From: Porticoccus hydrocarbonoclasticus MCTG13d
Lineage (GTDB): Bacteria > Pseudomonadota > Gammaproteobacteria > Pseudomonadales > Porticoccaceae
Assembly (NCBI RefSeq): GCF_000744735.1
Contig: NZ_JQMM01000001.1
Coordinates: 558,001 to 622,000 of the forward strand
DNA: 64,000 nucleotides
Reading direction: 5' to 3'
Positions 48,886 through 57,906 of this stretch are shown piece by piece (the first letter of the stretch is position 1; each line of letters opens with the position of its first letter). The notes under the pieces are model-generated. The model saw only the letters and a program-made list of their open reading frames with translations, did no database searches and was not told where the DNA came from. The position numbers were made by a program, and so were the translations under genes.

Positions 48886-51054
48886 ATGGATGTCACGACA
48901 ATACTCGATCCCCTAAACCCTGCTCAGCGTGAGGCTGTTTCCAGCAACGCCAGTCATCTTCTGGTTCTGGCAGGTGCAGGTAGCGGTAAAACCCGCGTTC
49001 TTGTCCATCGGATTGCCTGGTTGATACAGGTGGAACAGGTTTCGCCCTATTCGATCATAGCGGTCACCTTTACCAATAAAGCGGCGAGGGAGATGCGGGG
49101 GCGTATTGAAGAACTGTTAGGTTTCTCCGCCCGGGGAATGTGGGTGGGTACCTTTCACGGATTGGCCCATCGACTACTCAAAATGCATTGGCAAGATGCG
49201 GGTCTGCCGGAAAATTTTCAGATACTGGACAGTGACGATCAGCTTCGGTTGGTAAAACGTCTCTATCAGGGCCTGGGCATTGATGACAGTCGCTGGCCCC
49301 ATCGACAGGCCCAGTCATTCATTAACAACCAGAAAGATGAGGGATTGCGCAGTCGCGATTTGCAACCGGCTCGCGATTCCTATCAGCGAACCATGCAGCA
49401 GATTTATGCTGCTTACGAGGAAGCCTGCGAGCGTGGCGGCATGGTAGATTTCGGTGAGCTACTTCTTCGTGCACACGAGCTCTGGCTGAAAAATCCCGAA
49501 CTTCTGCAGCATTATCAGCATCGTTTCCGGCATCTGTTGGCAGATGAGTTCCAGGATACCAACGCTATTCAATATGCCTGGTTGCGGGTGCTGGCAGGTG
49601 ATCAGGTGCCGGTAACAGCGGTGGGTGATGATGATCAGTCAATCTATGGCTGGCGCGGCGCCAAGGTGGAAAACATACGCTATTTTTCACGCGATTATCC
49701 GGCTACCCAGACTGTAAGACTGGAACAGAATTACCGTTCCAGTAAAAACATCCTCGAAGCAGCCAATGCGGTGATTTCGCGCAACGCCAATCGGTTGGGT
49801 AAAAACCTGTGGACAGAGGACAATGAAGGTGAGGCTATCTCACTCTATGCCGCCTTCAACGAGCAGGATGAAGCCCGTTTTATTGCCGAGCGGCTGAGGG
49901 AATGGGCCAATCAGGGCAATCTGCGCGAAGAGTCGGCCATTCTTTACCGTTCCAATGCACAGTCCCGGGTACTCGAAGAAGCTCTGTTGCGAGCGGCCAT
50001 CCCCTACCGTATCTACGGTGGGCAAAAATTCTATGAACGTCAGGAAATACGCAACGCCCTCGCCTACTTGAGATTGTTGGTCAATTGTCACGACGACGCC
50101 GCATTTGAGCGAGTGGTTAACACGCCGACCCGTGGTATCGGTGACAAAACAATCCAGGAATTGCGTGAGTTGGCCCGCGAAGAAGGTATGTCGCTCTGGC
50201 GAACAGCCGAGCATGCCATCGCTGCCGGACGATTTTCGGGCCGGGCCAGCAATGCTCTGGAAGCCTTCCTGAAACTACTGGCAAAGCTGGGCGAAGAGTC
50301 TGCGGGGTTGCCGCTACATGAATTGGTAGACCACATTATTGAAGGGAGTGGCTTGATTGGTTTCCATCGCCGGGAAAAAGGAGATCGCGGTGAATCCAGA
50401 GTGGAAAATCTGCAGGAGCTGGTGATCGCCTGCCGATCCTTTGAGCCGGAGGAAAAGGAGTTGCCACCATTGCCGCAATTTCTCGATCAGGCGGCATTGG
50501 ATGCGGGAGACCGGCAGGCAGATATCGGTGAGGATGCGGTGCAATTGATGACATTACACTCTGCCAAAGGGCTTGAATTTCCGTTGGTCTTTCTGGCGGG
50601 TATGGAAGAAAACCTGTTTCCCCATCGGATGTCTGCCGAGGATCCCGATCGACTGGAGGAGGAGCGGCGGCTGGCCTATGTGGGGATTACCCGGGCGATG
50701 CAAAAACTCTACCTCACCTTTGCCGAATCCCGCCAGCAATATGGCATCGAAAACTATAACCGGGTGTCCCGCTTTGTCCGGGATATTCCGGCCAATCTGG
50801 TGGAAGAGGTTCGGTTGCGCGCCCAGATTAAGCGCCCTACCAGCTATGCGCGACAACCGGCAATGAATCTCAGTGATAGTGGTGAAGATACGGGTCTCTC
50901 TCTGGGGCAGCGGGTTCTGCATCCTATTTTTGGTGAGGGTGTCGTCATCAATTTTGAGGGCAATGGTGCACATGCCCGGGTACAGGTTAATTTTGATAAA
51001 GAAGGGACCAAATGGCTGGTTTTGGCCTATGCCAAACTGAGTCCGGTTGCCTGA
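48886..51054 (+). CDS. uvrD: DNA helicase II UvrD
   Basis: SF1A 3'-5' helicase for nucleotide excision and mismatch repair. The 722 residues (E. coli 720) show Walker A GAGSGKTRV with Lys35, motif II ADEFQDTN near residue 220, motif III DDQSIYGWRGA, motif IV EQNYRSSKNIL and motif VI VGITRAM near residue 600. The C-terminal RNA-polymerase-binding Tudor-like domain lies at about 665-722 (GQRVLHPIFGEG). ATG 48886. Divergent from hexR; no LexA-type box is evident upstream. Confidence 0.96.
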   Translation: MDVTTILDPLNPAQREAVSSNASHLLVLAGAGSGKTRVLVHRIAWLIQVEQVSPYSIIAVTFTNKAAREMRGRIEELLGFSARGMWVGTFHGLAHRLLKMHWQDAGLPENFQILDSDDQLRLVKRLYQGLGIDDSRWPHRQAQSFINNQKDEGLRSRDLQPARDSYQRTMQQIYAAYEEACERGGMVDFGELLLRAHELWLKNPELLQHYQHRFRHLLADEFQDTNAIQYAWLRVLAGDQVPVTAVGDDDQSIYGWRGAKVENIRYFSRDYPATQTVRLEQNYRSSKNILEAANAVISRNANRLGKNLWTEDNEGEAISLYAAFNEQDEARFIAERLREWANQGNLREESAILYRSNAQSRVLEEALLRAAIPYRIYGGQKFYERQEIRNALAYLRLLVNCHDDAAFERVVNTPTRGIGDKTIQELRELAREEGMSLWRTAEHAIAAGRFSGRASNALEAFLKLLAKLGEESAGLPLHELVDHIIEGSGLIGFHRREKGDRGESRVENLQELVIACRSFEPEEKELPPLPQFLDQAALDAGDRQADIGEDAVQLMTLHSAKGLEFPLVFLAGMEENLFPHRMSAEDPDRLEEERRLAYVGITRAMQKLYLTFAESRQQYGIENYNRVSRFVRDIPANLVEEVRLRAQIKRPTSYARQPAMNLSDSGEDTGLSLGQRVLHPIFGEGVVINFEGNGAHARVQVNFDKEGTKWLVLAYAKLSPVA

Positions 51055-51070
51055 TCATTAAGGAAAAACT

Positions 51071-52168
51071 ATGAAAGCGCCTATCTTGTCGGCAATGCTG
51101 TTATTGGCCCTGGTGGGCTGTGGTGGTGACCGTGACGCTGCATCCCCGGATCGTGAGCAGCAGGCTACCCAGAAAACCTACCAGTGGAAAATGGTCACTA
51201 CCTGGCCAAAAAACTTTCCCGGCCTGGGTATGGCCGCTGAAAACTTTGCTGAGCTGGTGGCGCGTATGAGCGGTGACAGACTCAAGGTAAAGGTCTACGG
51301 CGCGGGTCAGTTGGTACCGGCCATGGAGGTTTTCGATGCTGTTTCACAGGGTACCGTTGAAATGGGGCATGGGGCTTCCTATTACTGGAAGGGAAAATCT
51401 CCGACCACAGCGCTTTTTACGACCATCCCCTTTGGTCTCAATGCACAGGAAATGAATGGCTGGTTGCACTATGGCGGCGGTATGGCTTTATGGCGCGAGC
51501 TTTATGAACCCTTCAACCTGATACCGCTGGCAGCGGGCAATACCGGTGTACAGATGGCTGGCTGGTTTAATCGTGAAATCAATTCCCTGGAAGACCTCAA
51601 GGGGTTGAAAATGCGGATACCGGGTTTGGGTGGCGAGGTGATCAGCCGCATGGGCGTGGAGGCAGTCAATATCCCTGGCGGGGATCTCTATATCGCGATG
51701 CAAACGGGTGTGATTGATGCCACCGAGTGGGTGGGACCTTACAATGATCTGGCATTTGGTTTTCATCAGGTAGCCAAGTACTACTATTATCCGGGTTGGC
51801 ACGAACCGGGCCCGACACTGGAGTTGATGGTTAACAAACAGGCTTTTTCCTCCCTGCCAGATGATCTGCAGGCGATTGTCGAAGTTGCAGCGCGAGCGAT
51901 TAATCAGGATATGCTGGACGATTACACCGCTCGCAACAACGGTGCGTTAAAGGAATTGGTGGAAACTCATGGTGTCGAGGTGCGGCCGCTACCCGATGAA
52001 GTTCTGGCGGAACTGAATCGTGTCACCGATCAGGTTCTGGAGGAAATTGCCAACAAAGATCCCCTGTTCAAGCGGGTTTACGAATCCCAGAATGCTTTCA
52101 AAACCGGTGTGATGGACTATCACAAAATTTCGGAAGAAGCGTATTATCGTGCCCGGGAGCTGAAATAG
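51071..52168 (+). CDS. dctP: TRAP transporter substrate-binding lipoprotein (DctP family)
   Basis: Extracytoplasmic binding protein that feeds a TRAP transporter. The 365 residues begin with a lipoprotein signal (LLALVGCGG, lipobox Cys17). The mature part, from WKMVTTWPKNFPGLGMAAEN, resembles the keto-acid-binding TakP group, including the helix-swapped dimer signature region near ASYYWKGKSPTTALFTTIPF and the ligand-Arg region GLKMRIPGLGGEV near 190. No permease genes are adjacent; DctQ and DctM are 37 kb away. AAGGA lies upstream of ATG 51071. It is 16 nt after uvrD and may be cotranscribed. TakP members are usually free periplasmic proteins; the lipid anchor here suggests an outer- or inner-membrane-tethered form. 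Confidence 0.87.
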   Translation: MKAPILSAMLLLALVGCGGDRDAASPDREQQATQKTYQWKMVTTWPKNFPGLGMAAENFAELVARMSGDRLKVKVYGAGQLVPAMEVFDAVSQGTVEMGHGASYYWKGKSPTTALFTTIPFGLNAQEMNGWLHYGGGMALWRELYEPFNLIPLAAGNTGVQMAGWFNREINSLEDLKGLKMRIPGLGGEVISRMGVEAVNIPGGDLYIAMQTGVIDATEWVGPYNDLAFGFHQVAKYYYYPGWHEPGPTLELMVNKQAFSSLPDDLQAIVEVAARAINQDMLDDYTARNNGALKELVETHGVEVRPLPDEVLAELNRVTDQVLEEIANKDPLFKRVYESQNAFKTGVMDYHKISEEAYYRARELK

Positions 52169-52189
52169 CCGGTTGTCCGAGCGGGGAAC

Positions 52190-53236
52190 TCAAAGGGGCT
52201 GCGTAAAAGCTTCTGGTTCCGGCTGATCGTCGAACTGTTCCTGAAATGCCTCAACGCTGTCTGAGGCCTTCCTCAGGGTGGTGAATTCCGCAATATGAAA
52301 GAGCGCCTCCCCCTCGTTCACCAGAGGGATCTGCGATGCAGCGATAACAATGCCATCACTGCGTGATTTCAGAGGTTTTTCCGGGCCACCGAATGGCGAA
52401 GCGAGATAGGCCAGTACCTGACCCTCTTTGACCCGTTGTCCCAGTTTAATTTTACTGATCACGATGCCGTCCCGCTCCGCCCGCAGCCAATAGCTTCGAC
52501 TGGCCTTTACCGGTACCAGCTTGCGAGGGGGCTGATCTGTTCTGGCCGGCAGCATGCCGAGGTGGCGCATGACCGACATAATGCCCCGCACTCCTGCCTT
52601 TATGGCAGGTTCGTCAAAACGGAGCGCTTCTCCTGCTTCATAGAGTATCACCGGTATTCCCAGTTCGGTGGCGGCGGCACGCAGTGAACCATCCCTGACT
52701 TTGGCATCCATAAAAATGGGCGCACCAAATGCCTCTGCCATACCCAGTGCAGCGGGGTCATCGAGATCCCCACGAATTTGTGAAAGATTCTTGCGATGGA
52801 TAGCGCCGGTATGAAGGTCGATAACGTGCGTGCAGTGACTGAGCAGTTCCGTATGAATCAGGTTGGCTAGGCGGCTACCCAGTGGCCCCCGTGGTGAGCC
52901 TGGAAAGCATCGATTTAAATCGCGTCGATCCGGTAAATAGCGGGATTGCTGGATAAAACCGAACATATTTACAATCGGAACAATCAGTAATGTACCTGAT
53001 AAACGGCGAAGTAAGCGCTTGCCAACAATACGGCGGCAGATTTCGATACCGTTAATTTCATCCCCGTGAATCGCTGCGCAAACCAATAGCACTGGCCCGG
53101 GTTTGCGGCTGTGTATAACCTCGACCGGCAAGTCGATGGGCGTGTCTGTATACAGGCGGGCAGCGGGGATGGACAGCAATCGGGTCTCCCCGGGATTAAT
53201 GACCTCGCCTGCCAGTTTCAGGGGTAATCTGCTCAA
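52190..53236 (-). CDS. Succinylglutamate desuccinylase/aspartoacylase-family protein
   Basis: A 348-residue member of the zinc carboxypeptidase/deacylase group (AstE/AspA). The metal ligands His57 and Glu60 (AAIHGDEINGIE) and His141 (VIDLHTGA) are visible, with SRYLPDRRDLNRCFPG between them and the catalytic Glu in LYEAGEAL. Residues about 250-325 form an added barrel-sandwich-like domain (ERDGIVISKIKLGQRVKEGQ). No ast operon genes are near, so arginine breakdown is unlikely. The gene is last in a run with rimB and rimK, 12 nt after rimK. Genes of this type accompany rimK widely, suggesting it removes or trims an amide-linked group. That role is inference. Confidence 0.8.
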   Translation of the reverse strand: MSRLPLKLAGEVINPGETRLLSIPAARLYTDTPIDLPVEVIHSRKPGPVLLVCAAIHGDEINGIEICRRIVGKRLLRRLSGTLLIVPIVNMFGFIQQSRYLPDRRDLNRCFPGSPRGPLGSRLANLIHTELLSHCTHVIDLHTGAIHRKNLSQIRGDLDDPAALGMAEAFGAPIFMDAKVRDGSLRAAATELGIPVILYEAGEALRFDEPAIKAGVRGIMSVMRHLGMLPARTDQPPRKLVPVKASRSYWLRAERDGIVISKIKLGQRVKEGQVLAYLASPFGGPEKPLKSRSDGIVIAASQIPLVNEGEALFHIAEFTTLRKASDSVEAFQEQFDDQPEPEAFTQPL

Positions 53237-53248
53237 AACAGCGGTTCC

Positions 53249-54154
53249 TCAGCCCTGTCCGCGGGTTTTGGTGCGGGATTGCCGGGCATTTTTTTCAATG
53301 AACTGAATGATATTACCCGCTACGTCCTTGCCGGTGGCCGTTTCAATGCCCTCAAGGCCCGGCGATGAATTCACTTCCATCACCAGTGGCCCATGGTTGG
53401 AGCGAAGAATATCCACCCCCGCCACATTCAGTCCCATGGTTTTGGCAGCGCGAACAGCAGTGGATCGCTCCGCTGGAGAAAGCCTGGCCAAAGTCGCTGT
53501 ACCGCCACGGTGCAGATTGGAGCGGAATTCTCCCGGCTGTGCCTGCCGCTGCATGGCTGCGACCACCTTGTCGCCAATGACCAGACAGCGAATATCCGCA
53601 CCACCGGATTCCGAAATATACTCCTGAACCATAATATCGGCTTTCAGGCCCATAAACGCTTCAATTACGCTTTCTGCCGCTTTGCGGGTTTCCGCCATCA
53701 CCACACCGATGCCCTGGGTGCCTTCGAGCAGTTTGACCACCAGCGGTGGTCCGCCCACCATATCGATCAGATCCGGAATATCACTGGGTTTGTTGGCATA
53801 ACCCGTAACGGGCAGGCCAATCCCCTTGCGCGACAACAATTGCAGGGAGCGCAATTTGTCACGGGAGCGGGTGATGGCCACAGATTCGTTCAGTGGATAA
53901 ACACCCATCATCTCGAACTGACGCAATACGGCCGTACCGTACGTTGTGACCGACGCACCGATGCGGGGAATCACAACGTCAAAGGGCGGTAGCTCCACGC
54001 CCTTCACATGAATGCTGGGGTTTTGGATGTTGATATTCATGTAGCACTTCAATACATCAATAATCCTGACTTCATGGCCACATTCTATGGCTGCCTCTTT
54101 CAGGCGACGAGTGGAATACAAGTCGGCATTGCGGGACAGAATGGCAATTCTCAT
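53249..54154 (-). CDS. rimK: Alpha-L-glutamate ligase RimK
   Basis: ATP-grasp ligase that adds glutamate residues to the C-terminus of ribosomal protein S6, affecting ribosome function and translation in Pseudomonas. The 301 residues match E. coli RimK (300) in full, with the N-terminal [21 protein letters not shown]-grasp core ([20 protein letters not shown] near 140; [20 protein letters not shown] near 178) and metal site [12 protein letters not shown] near 262. It overlaps the rimB stop by 4 nt (ATGA). Ordering rimB-rimK-deacylase with a small TPR gene at the head suggests a co-regulated unit. Confidence 0.94.
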   Translation of the reverse strand: MRIAILSRNADLYSTRRLKEAAIECGHEVRIIDVLKCYMNINIQNPSIHVKGVELPPFDVVIPRIGASVTTYGTAVLRQFEMMGVYPLNESVAITRSRDKLRSLQLLSRKGIGLPVTGYANKPSDIPDLIDMVGGPPLVVKLLEGTQGIGVVMAETRKAAESVIEAFMGLKADIMVQEYISESGGADIRCLVIGDKVVAAMQRQAQPGEFRSNLHRGGTATLARLSPAERSTAVRAAKTMGLNVAGVDILRSNHGPLVMEVNSSPGLEGIETATGKDVAGNIIQFIEKNARQSRTKTRGQG

Positions 54155-54576
54155 TTATTTTTTCCCGCTAAAAAGGATGTCTGTGGATCCACAATGAATT
54201 GTCCTGCCAGGGCTGAACGACCCAGCAGCATGCGAAATCTCATGGTATCCCGATTGGTGAGGGTCATTTCTATGGGCCAGTTCTGGGTTCCGAGCACTAC
54301 AGTGGTTTTTATTACAATACGCCGTTCACAATGACCACCAGAATCGGTGACAACACGCTCATCCACAATGGGAGCCGCGCAACAGATACTTTGCGTACTT
54401 CCCTGCAGGGGGTGGACCCAGATTCTTACCCAGGGAGAACCCCGTTCAGTGAAAAGTTCCAGTCGATGAGCATGCAAACAGGAGGTGCGTGCGCCAGTAT
54501 CCACCTTGGCTTTGATTCGGGCAATCCCCAAATCGGGTAAGGCCAACCATTCCCGCCAACCAATCAGCTGTGTCAT
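54151..54576 (-). CDS. rimB: RimB-type retropepsin-like protease (ATP-dependent zinc protease family)
   Basis: A 141-residue protein of the PF05618 family with a retropepsin-type signature [12 protein letters not shown] near residue 24 (putative catalytic Asp26) and [15 protein letters not shown] near the end. In Pseudomonas, RimB is encoded with RimK and modulates S6 modification. ATG 54576 ([10 protein letters not shown]) fits the family start. An ATG 10 codons earlier (54606) and a GTG at 54621 that overlaps the TPR gene are alternatives. It overlaps rimK by 4 nt. The database name ATP-dependent zinc protease does not rest on clear motifs in this sequence. Confidence 0.83.
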   Translation of the reverse strand: MTQLIGWREWLALPDLGIARIKAKVDTGARTSCLHAHRLELFTERGSPWVRIWVHPLQGSTQSICCAAPIVDERVVTDSGGHCERRIVIKTTVVLGTQNWPIEMTLTNRDTMRFRMLLGRSALAGQFIVDPQTSFLAGKNK

Positions 54577-54613
54577 GCTGTTTTTCCGTGTAACAGCGTT
54601 GTCCATCGAAGGA

Positions 54614-54928
54614 TCAATCACTGGCTAATTTCTTTAAAAAAACCTGCATTTCACGTTCGGTCTGGATGTCGCCGGTAGCATGGGCTTTTTCAAGCCCCTT
54701 CGTGAAAGACTGTTTTGCAGCATCCAGCTGCTCAAGTTTGAACTGTGCCCGCCCCAACAGGTTGTAGGCAGCGGTATAGTTTTCATCCAACGCCAGACAG
54801 CGCTCCAGGTGCTCAATTGCCTGCGCATGACGCTTTTCACGGAGACAGGCGCTACCGAGACCAAACCGAAGCATTGCCGAATCGTTGCCCCGGGCGAGCA
54901 TTTCTTCAAGGTTGTCGATCAGTGTCAT
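54614..54928 (-). CDS. Small tetratricopeptide repeat protein
   Basis: A 104-residue soluble protein with two to three TPR helices ([60 protein letters not shown]). It probably acts as an interaction module. ATG 54928 has GAGG 5 nt upstream; the frame upstream of it has no coding character. It is the first gene of the run leading to rimB-rimK-deacylase. Similar short TPR proteins stand beside rimK genes in related bacteria as I recall, without assigned function. No signal peptide. Confidence 0.75.
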   Translation of the reverse strand: MTLIDNLEEMLARGNDSAMLRFGLGSACLREKRHAQAIEHLERCLALDENYTAAYNLLGRAQFKLEQLDAAKQSFTKGLEKAHATGDIQTEREMQVFLKKLASD

Positions 54929-54989
54929 TGAAGCCTCTCTGATCAATGGTTTGTCTGTTTTTTCATTGCTGCCGTTTCTACTGGCGGTT

Positions 54990-56441
54990 TCAACGGCGCC
55001 AGAACATCGGGGTGAAGAGCACCAGAAGAGTAAATATTTCCAGTCGGCCCAACAGCATACCGATACAGAGTATCCACTTAGCGAAAATATTGATGTTGCC
55101 ATAATGGGCCGCTACATCCCCGAGCCCGGGGCCGAGGTTATTGAGAGTCGCAGCGGTAGCGGACCAGGATGTCACATAGTCGAGGCCTGACGCCAGCAGC
55201 AGCAAGACCATCAAATAATAGACAGCAAGATAAACACCAAAAAATGCCCAGATAGCGTTGGTAATCTTTTCGGGTACGCTGCGATTACGTATTTTGATGG
55301 GAAACAGTGCATTGGGGTGAATCAGGCGGTAGATTTCCCGGAGGCTCTGCTTCGCCAGAATCAGCATGCGACCCACTTTAATGCCGCCACCAGTGGAATT
55401 GGCGCAGGCGCCAAAAAATGACAGGAAAAGCATAAGAAAAGGCAGGAAAGTGGGCCAAATACTGAAATCATCAGTGGTAAACCCAGTGGTTGTCATAATA
55501 GACACCAGCTGAAAAATACCGTGATAAATGCTTTCACCCGTGCCGTAGGTACCATTCCAGATAAGATAGCCTGTTACCAAAATACTGCCTGCCAACAGCA
55601 TTTGAAGATAAAGTTTGGCCTCAGGATTGCGCAGGTAGTGAGTGAGAGATTTTCTGACAAAGGCATAATAGTGAAGGCCAAAGTTCAGACCAGAAACGAT
55701 CATGAAGAAAACGCAGATACCAACAATAGTGGTGTTGCCATCAAAATAGCCCATGCTCGCGTCATGGGTGGAAAAACCGCCAATGGCTACGGTCGAAAAA
55801 CTGTGTCCAATCGCGTCAAAAAAAGTCATGCCGGCCAGCCAGTAAGCAAGCATGCACGCAACAGTCAGGCCAAGGTAGATAAAAAATAGTGCTTTTGCCG
55901 TTTCAGTGATGCGAGGGGTCAGTTTGTTATCCTTGACGGGTCCCGGTGTTTCTGCACGGTAGAGCTGCATACCGCCAACGCCCAGCATGGGCATGATGGC
56001 CACGGCGATGACAACGATCCCGATACCACCTAGCCATTGCAACTGCTGGCGATAATAGAGAATGGATTTGGGCAGAAGATCCAGGCCGGTGATCACTGTG
56101 GCACCAGTGGTGGTGAGGCCTGACATGGATTCAAATACGGCGTCTGTGATACTTAACTGCAATGACTCGGAAAGTACAAAAGGCAGCGCCCCGACAAGAG
56201 CCAGCTCAACCCAGAACATCACAGTAATCAGGAATCCGTCACGGCTGCGAAGTTCTGCACGTTGACGGCTGAATGGCAGCCACATGAGCACGCCCAATGA
56301 AAAAGTGATGGCAAAGGACAGGAAAAAAGCCCCATGGGTTTGTTCATCGTAGATAATGGCAATTACGATTGGTGTCAGCAGCGTCAGGCTGAAAACCATG
56401 AGTAGTAACCCGAGGACTTTTGAAATCACATTAAAATGCAT
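54990..56441 (-). CDS. trkH: Trk potassium uptake protein TrkH
   Basis: Membrane channel subunit of the low-affinity Trk K+ system. The 483 residues (E. coli 483) show four membrane-pore-membrane units; selectivity-filter glycines are in TTTGATV near residue 110, ATVGFST-like SFSTVAIGGFSTHD near 220, TTTGFTTDDF near 315 and the fourth near LNNLGPGLG about 435. ATG 56441. It follows trkA by 23 nt. Confidence 0.95.
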   Translation of the reverse strand: MHFNVISKVLGLLLMVFSLTLLTPIVIAIIYDEQTHGAFFLSFAITFSLGVLMWLPFSRQRAELRSRDGFLITVMFWVELALVGALPFVLSESLQLSITDAVFESMSGLTTTGATVITGLDLLPKSILYYRQQLQWLGGIGIVVIAVAIMPMLGVGGMQLYRAETPGPVKDNKLTPRITETAKALFFIYLGLTVACMLAYWLAGMTFFDAIGHSFSTVAIGGFSTHDASMGYFDGNTTIVGICVFFMIVSGLNFGLHYYAFVRKSLTHYLRNPEAKLYLQMLLAGSILVTGYLIWNGTYGTGESIYHGIFQLVSIMTTTGFTTDDFSIWPTFLPFLMLFLSFFGACANSTGGGIKVGRMLILAKQSLREIYRLIHPNALFPIKIRNRSVPEKITNAIWAFFGVYLAVYYLMVLLLLASGLDYVTSWSATAATLNNLGPGLGDVAAHYGNINIFAKWILCIGMLLGRLEIFTLLVLFTPMFWRR

Positions 56442-56464
56442 AGGTTAGAACTTCGCTACCAACG

Positions 56465-57847
56465 CTAAAAAAAGGTGAAGCCAACGGCAAACAATTTTTC
56501 CACTTCCCGGGTACGGCGTTTGTCCACCACAAAGACAATGGCGTGATCGTTGTTTTTCACCACAGTATCGTGATGTGCAATGATGACCTCGCCGTCGCGC
56601 ACCAGCGCCGCCAGGGTGACACCGGGAGGTGATTTGATTTCTTCGATGGTTCTGCTGACCACTTTGGATGTTTTACTGTCGCCATGGACAACGATCTCCA
56701 TTGCCTCAGCGGCACCCCGGCGGAGAGAGTGCGCTTTAACCGTATCTCCGCGCCGCACATGGCTGAGCAGAATACTGGTTGTGGCCTGTTGAGGAGAGAT
56801 GGCGATGTCAATTTCGCCCCCCTGAACCAGGTCGGCATAAACCGGATTGTTGATCAGGGTCATCACTTTGCGGGCGCCCAGCCTTTTTGCCAGCAGTGAA
56901 GCCATGATATTGACTTCATCGTCATTGGTCAGCGCAAGAAAAACGTCGCTTCGCTCGATATTTTCCTCAAGTAACAGATCCTGATCCGTGGCAGATCCAT
57001 TGAGTACGATGGTTTTATCCAGTCGTTCGGAAATGTACTGGCACCGCTCTTCCGAAAATTCGATGATTTTGATGTTGTACTGTTTTTCCAGTGCCTTGGC
57101 CAGACGGTAGCCGATATTGCCACCCCCGGCGATGACAATCCGCTGGTAGGAATTTTCAAGCCTGCGCAATTCGCCCATGACCTTGCGGATATCTTTTTTG
57201 GCCGCAATAAAAAATACCTCGTCGCCCTCCTCTATGACAGTATCGCCTTGGGGGAAGATAGGCCGGTCGCGGCGGAAAATCGCTGCGACCCGGGCATCCA
57301 CTTTGGGCATGTGCTTGCGGAGGAGTCGCAATTCATGTCCCACCAGTGGGCCCCCCTTGAATGCGCGGACTGCTACCAGTTGGATCAGACCTTCGGCAAA
57401 ATCGATAACCTGAAGACTGCCTGGTTGCTCGATCAGACGGAATATGTAGTCGGTGACCACCTGTTCCGGGGTGATCAGAAAATCTACCGGGCAGTTGGCA
57501 TCATTGAATAAGCGTTCACGAACTTTATCGTCGGTGTAGCTGCGATCACGAATACGGGCAATTTTGGTGGGTGTGCGAAACAGGGAATAGGCAACCTGAC
57601 AGGACGCCATGTTGATTTCGTCGCTACTGGTGACTGCCACCAGCATGTCGGCATCCTCAATCCCTGCGCGGATCAGGACGTCCGGATGAGAGGCCATGCC
57701 ATAGACGGTCCGAATATCCAGCCGGTCCTGGAGCTCACGCAGGCGGTGGTCGTTTGTATCAATGACAGAAATATCGTTAGCCTCTCCGGCCAGATGCTCG
57801 GCGAGTGTTCCACCCACTTGGCCAGCACCGGTAATGACGATTTTCAT
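56465..57847 (-). CDS. trkA: Trk potassium uptake regulatory protein TrkA
   Basis: Cytoplasmic NAD(H)-binding gate of the Trk K+ channel. The 460 residues are two tandem RCK modules of about 230 each: Rossmann motifs GAGQVGGTLAE at residue 7 and GGGNIGYRLAKALE near residue 240, each followed by a TrkA-C domain. trkH lies immediately downstream. In Pseudomonas aeruginosa trkA likewise neighbours rsmB, fmt and def, but trkH is apart there. Confidence 0.96.
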   Translation of the reverse strand: MKIVITGAGQVGGTLAEHLAGEANDISVIDTNDHRLRELQDRLDIRTVYGMASHPDVLIRAGIEDADMLVAVTSSDEINMASCQVAYSLFRTPTKIARIRDRSYTDDKVRERLFNDANCPVDFLITPEQVVTDYIFRLIEQPGSLQVIDFAEGLIQLVAVRAFKGGPLVGHELRLLRKHMPKVDARVAAIFRRDRPIFPQGDTVIEEGDEVFFIAAKKDIRKVMGELRRLENSYQRIVIAGGGNIGYRLAKALEKQYNIKIIEFSEERCQYISERLDKTIVLNGSATDQDLLLEENIERSDVFLALTNDDEVNIMASLLAKRLGARKVMTLINNPVYADLVQGGEIDIAISPQQATTSILLSHVRRGDTVKAHSLRRGAAEAMEIVVHGDSKTSKVVSRTIEEIKSPPGVTLAALVRDGEVIIAHHDTVVKNNDHAIVFVVDKRRTREVEKLFAVGFTFF

Positions 57848-57906
57848 AGCTGGAAATTCCCGTTAATTGCTTAATAACCCGGGCTTTGGAGAAAAAACCA
57901 ATGCCG

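Noticed and set aside
55521-55889. Plus-strand frame inside trkH
   Set aside because: Antisense shadow of a membrane protein gene; composition mirrors the opposite strand.
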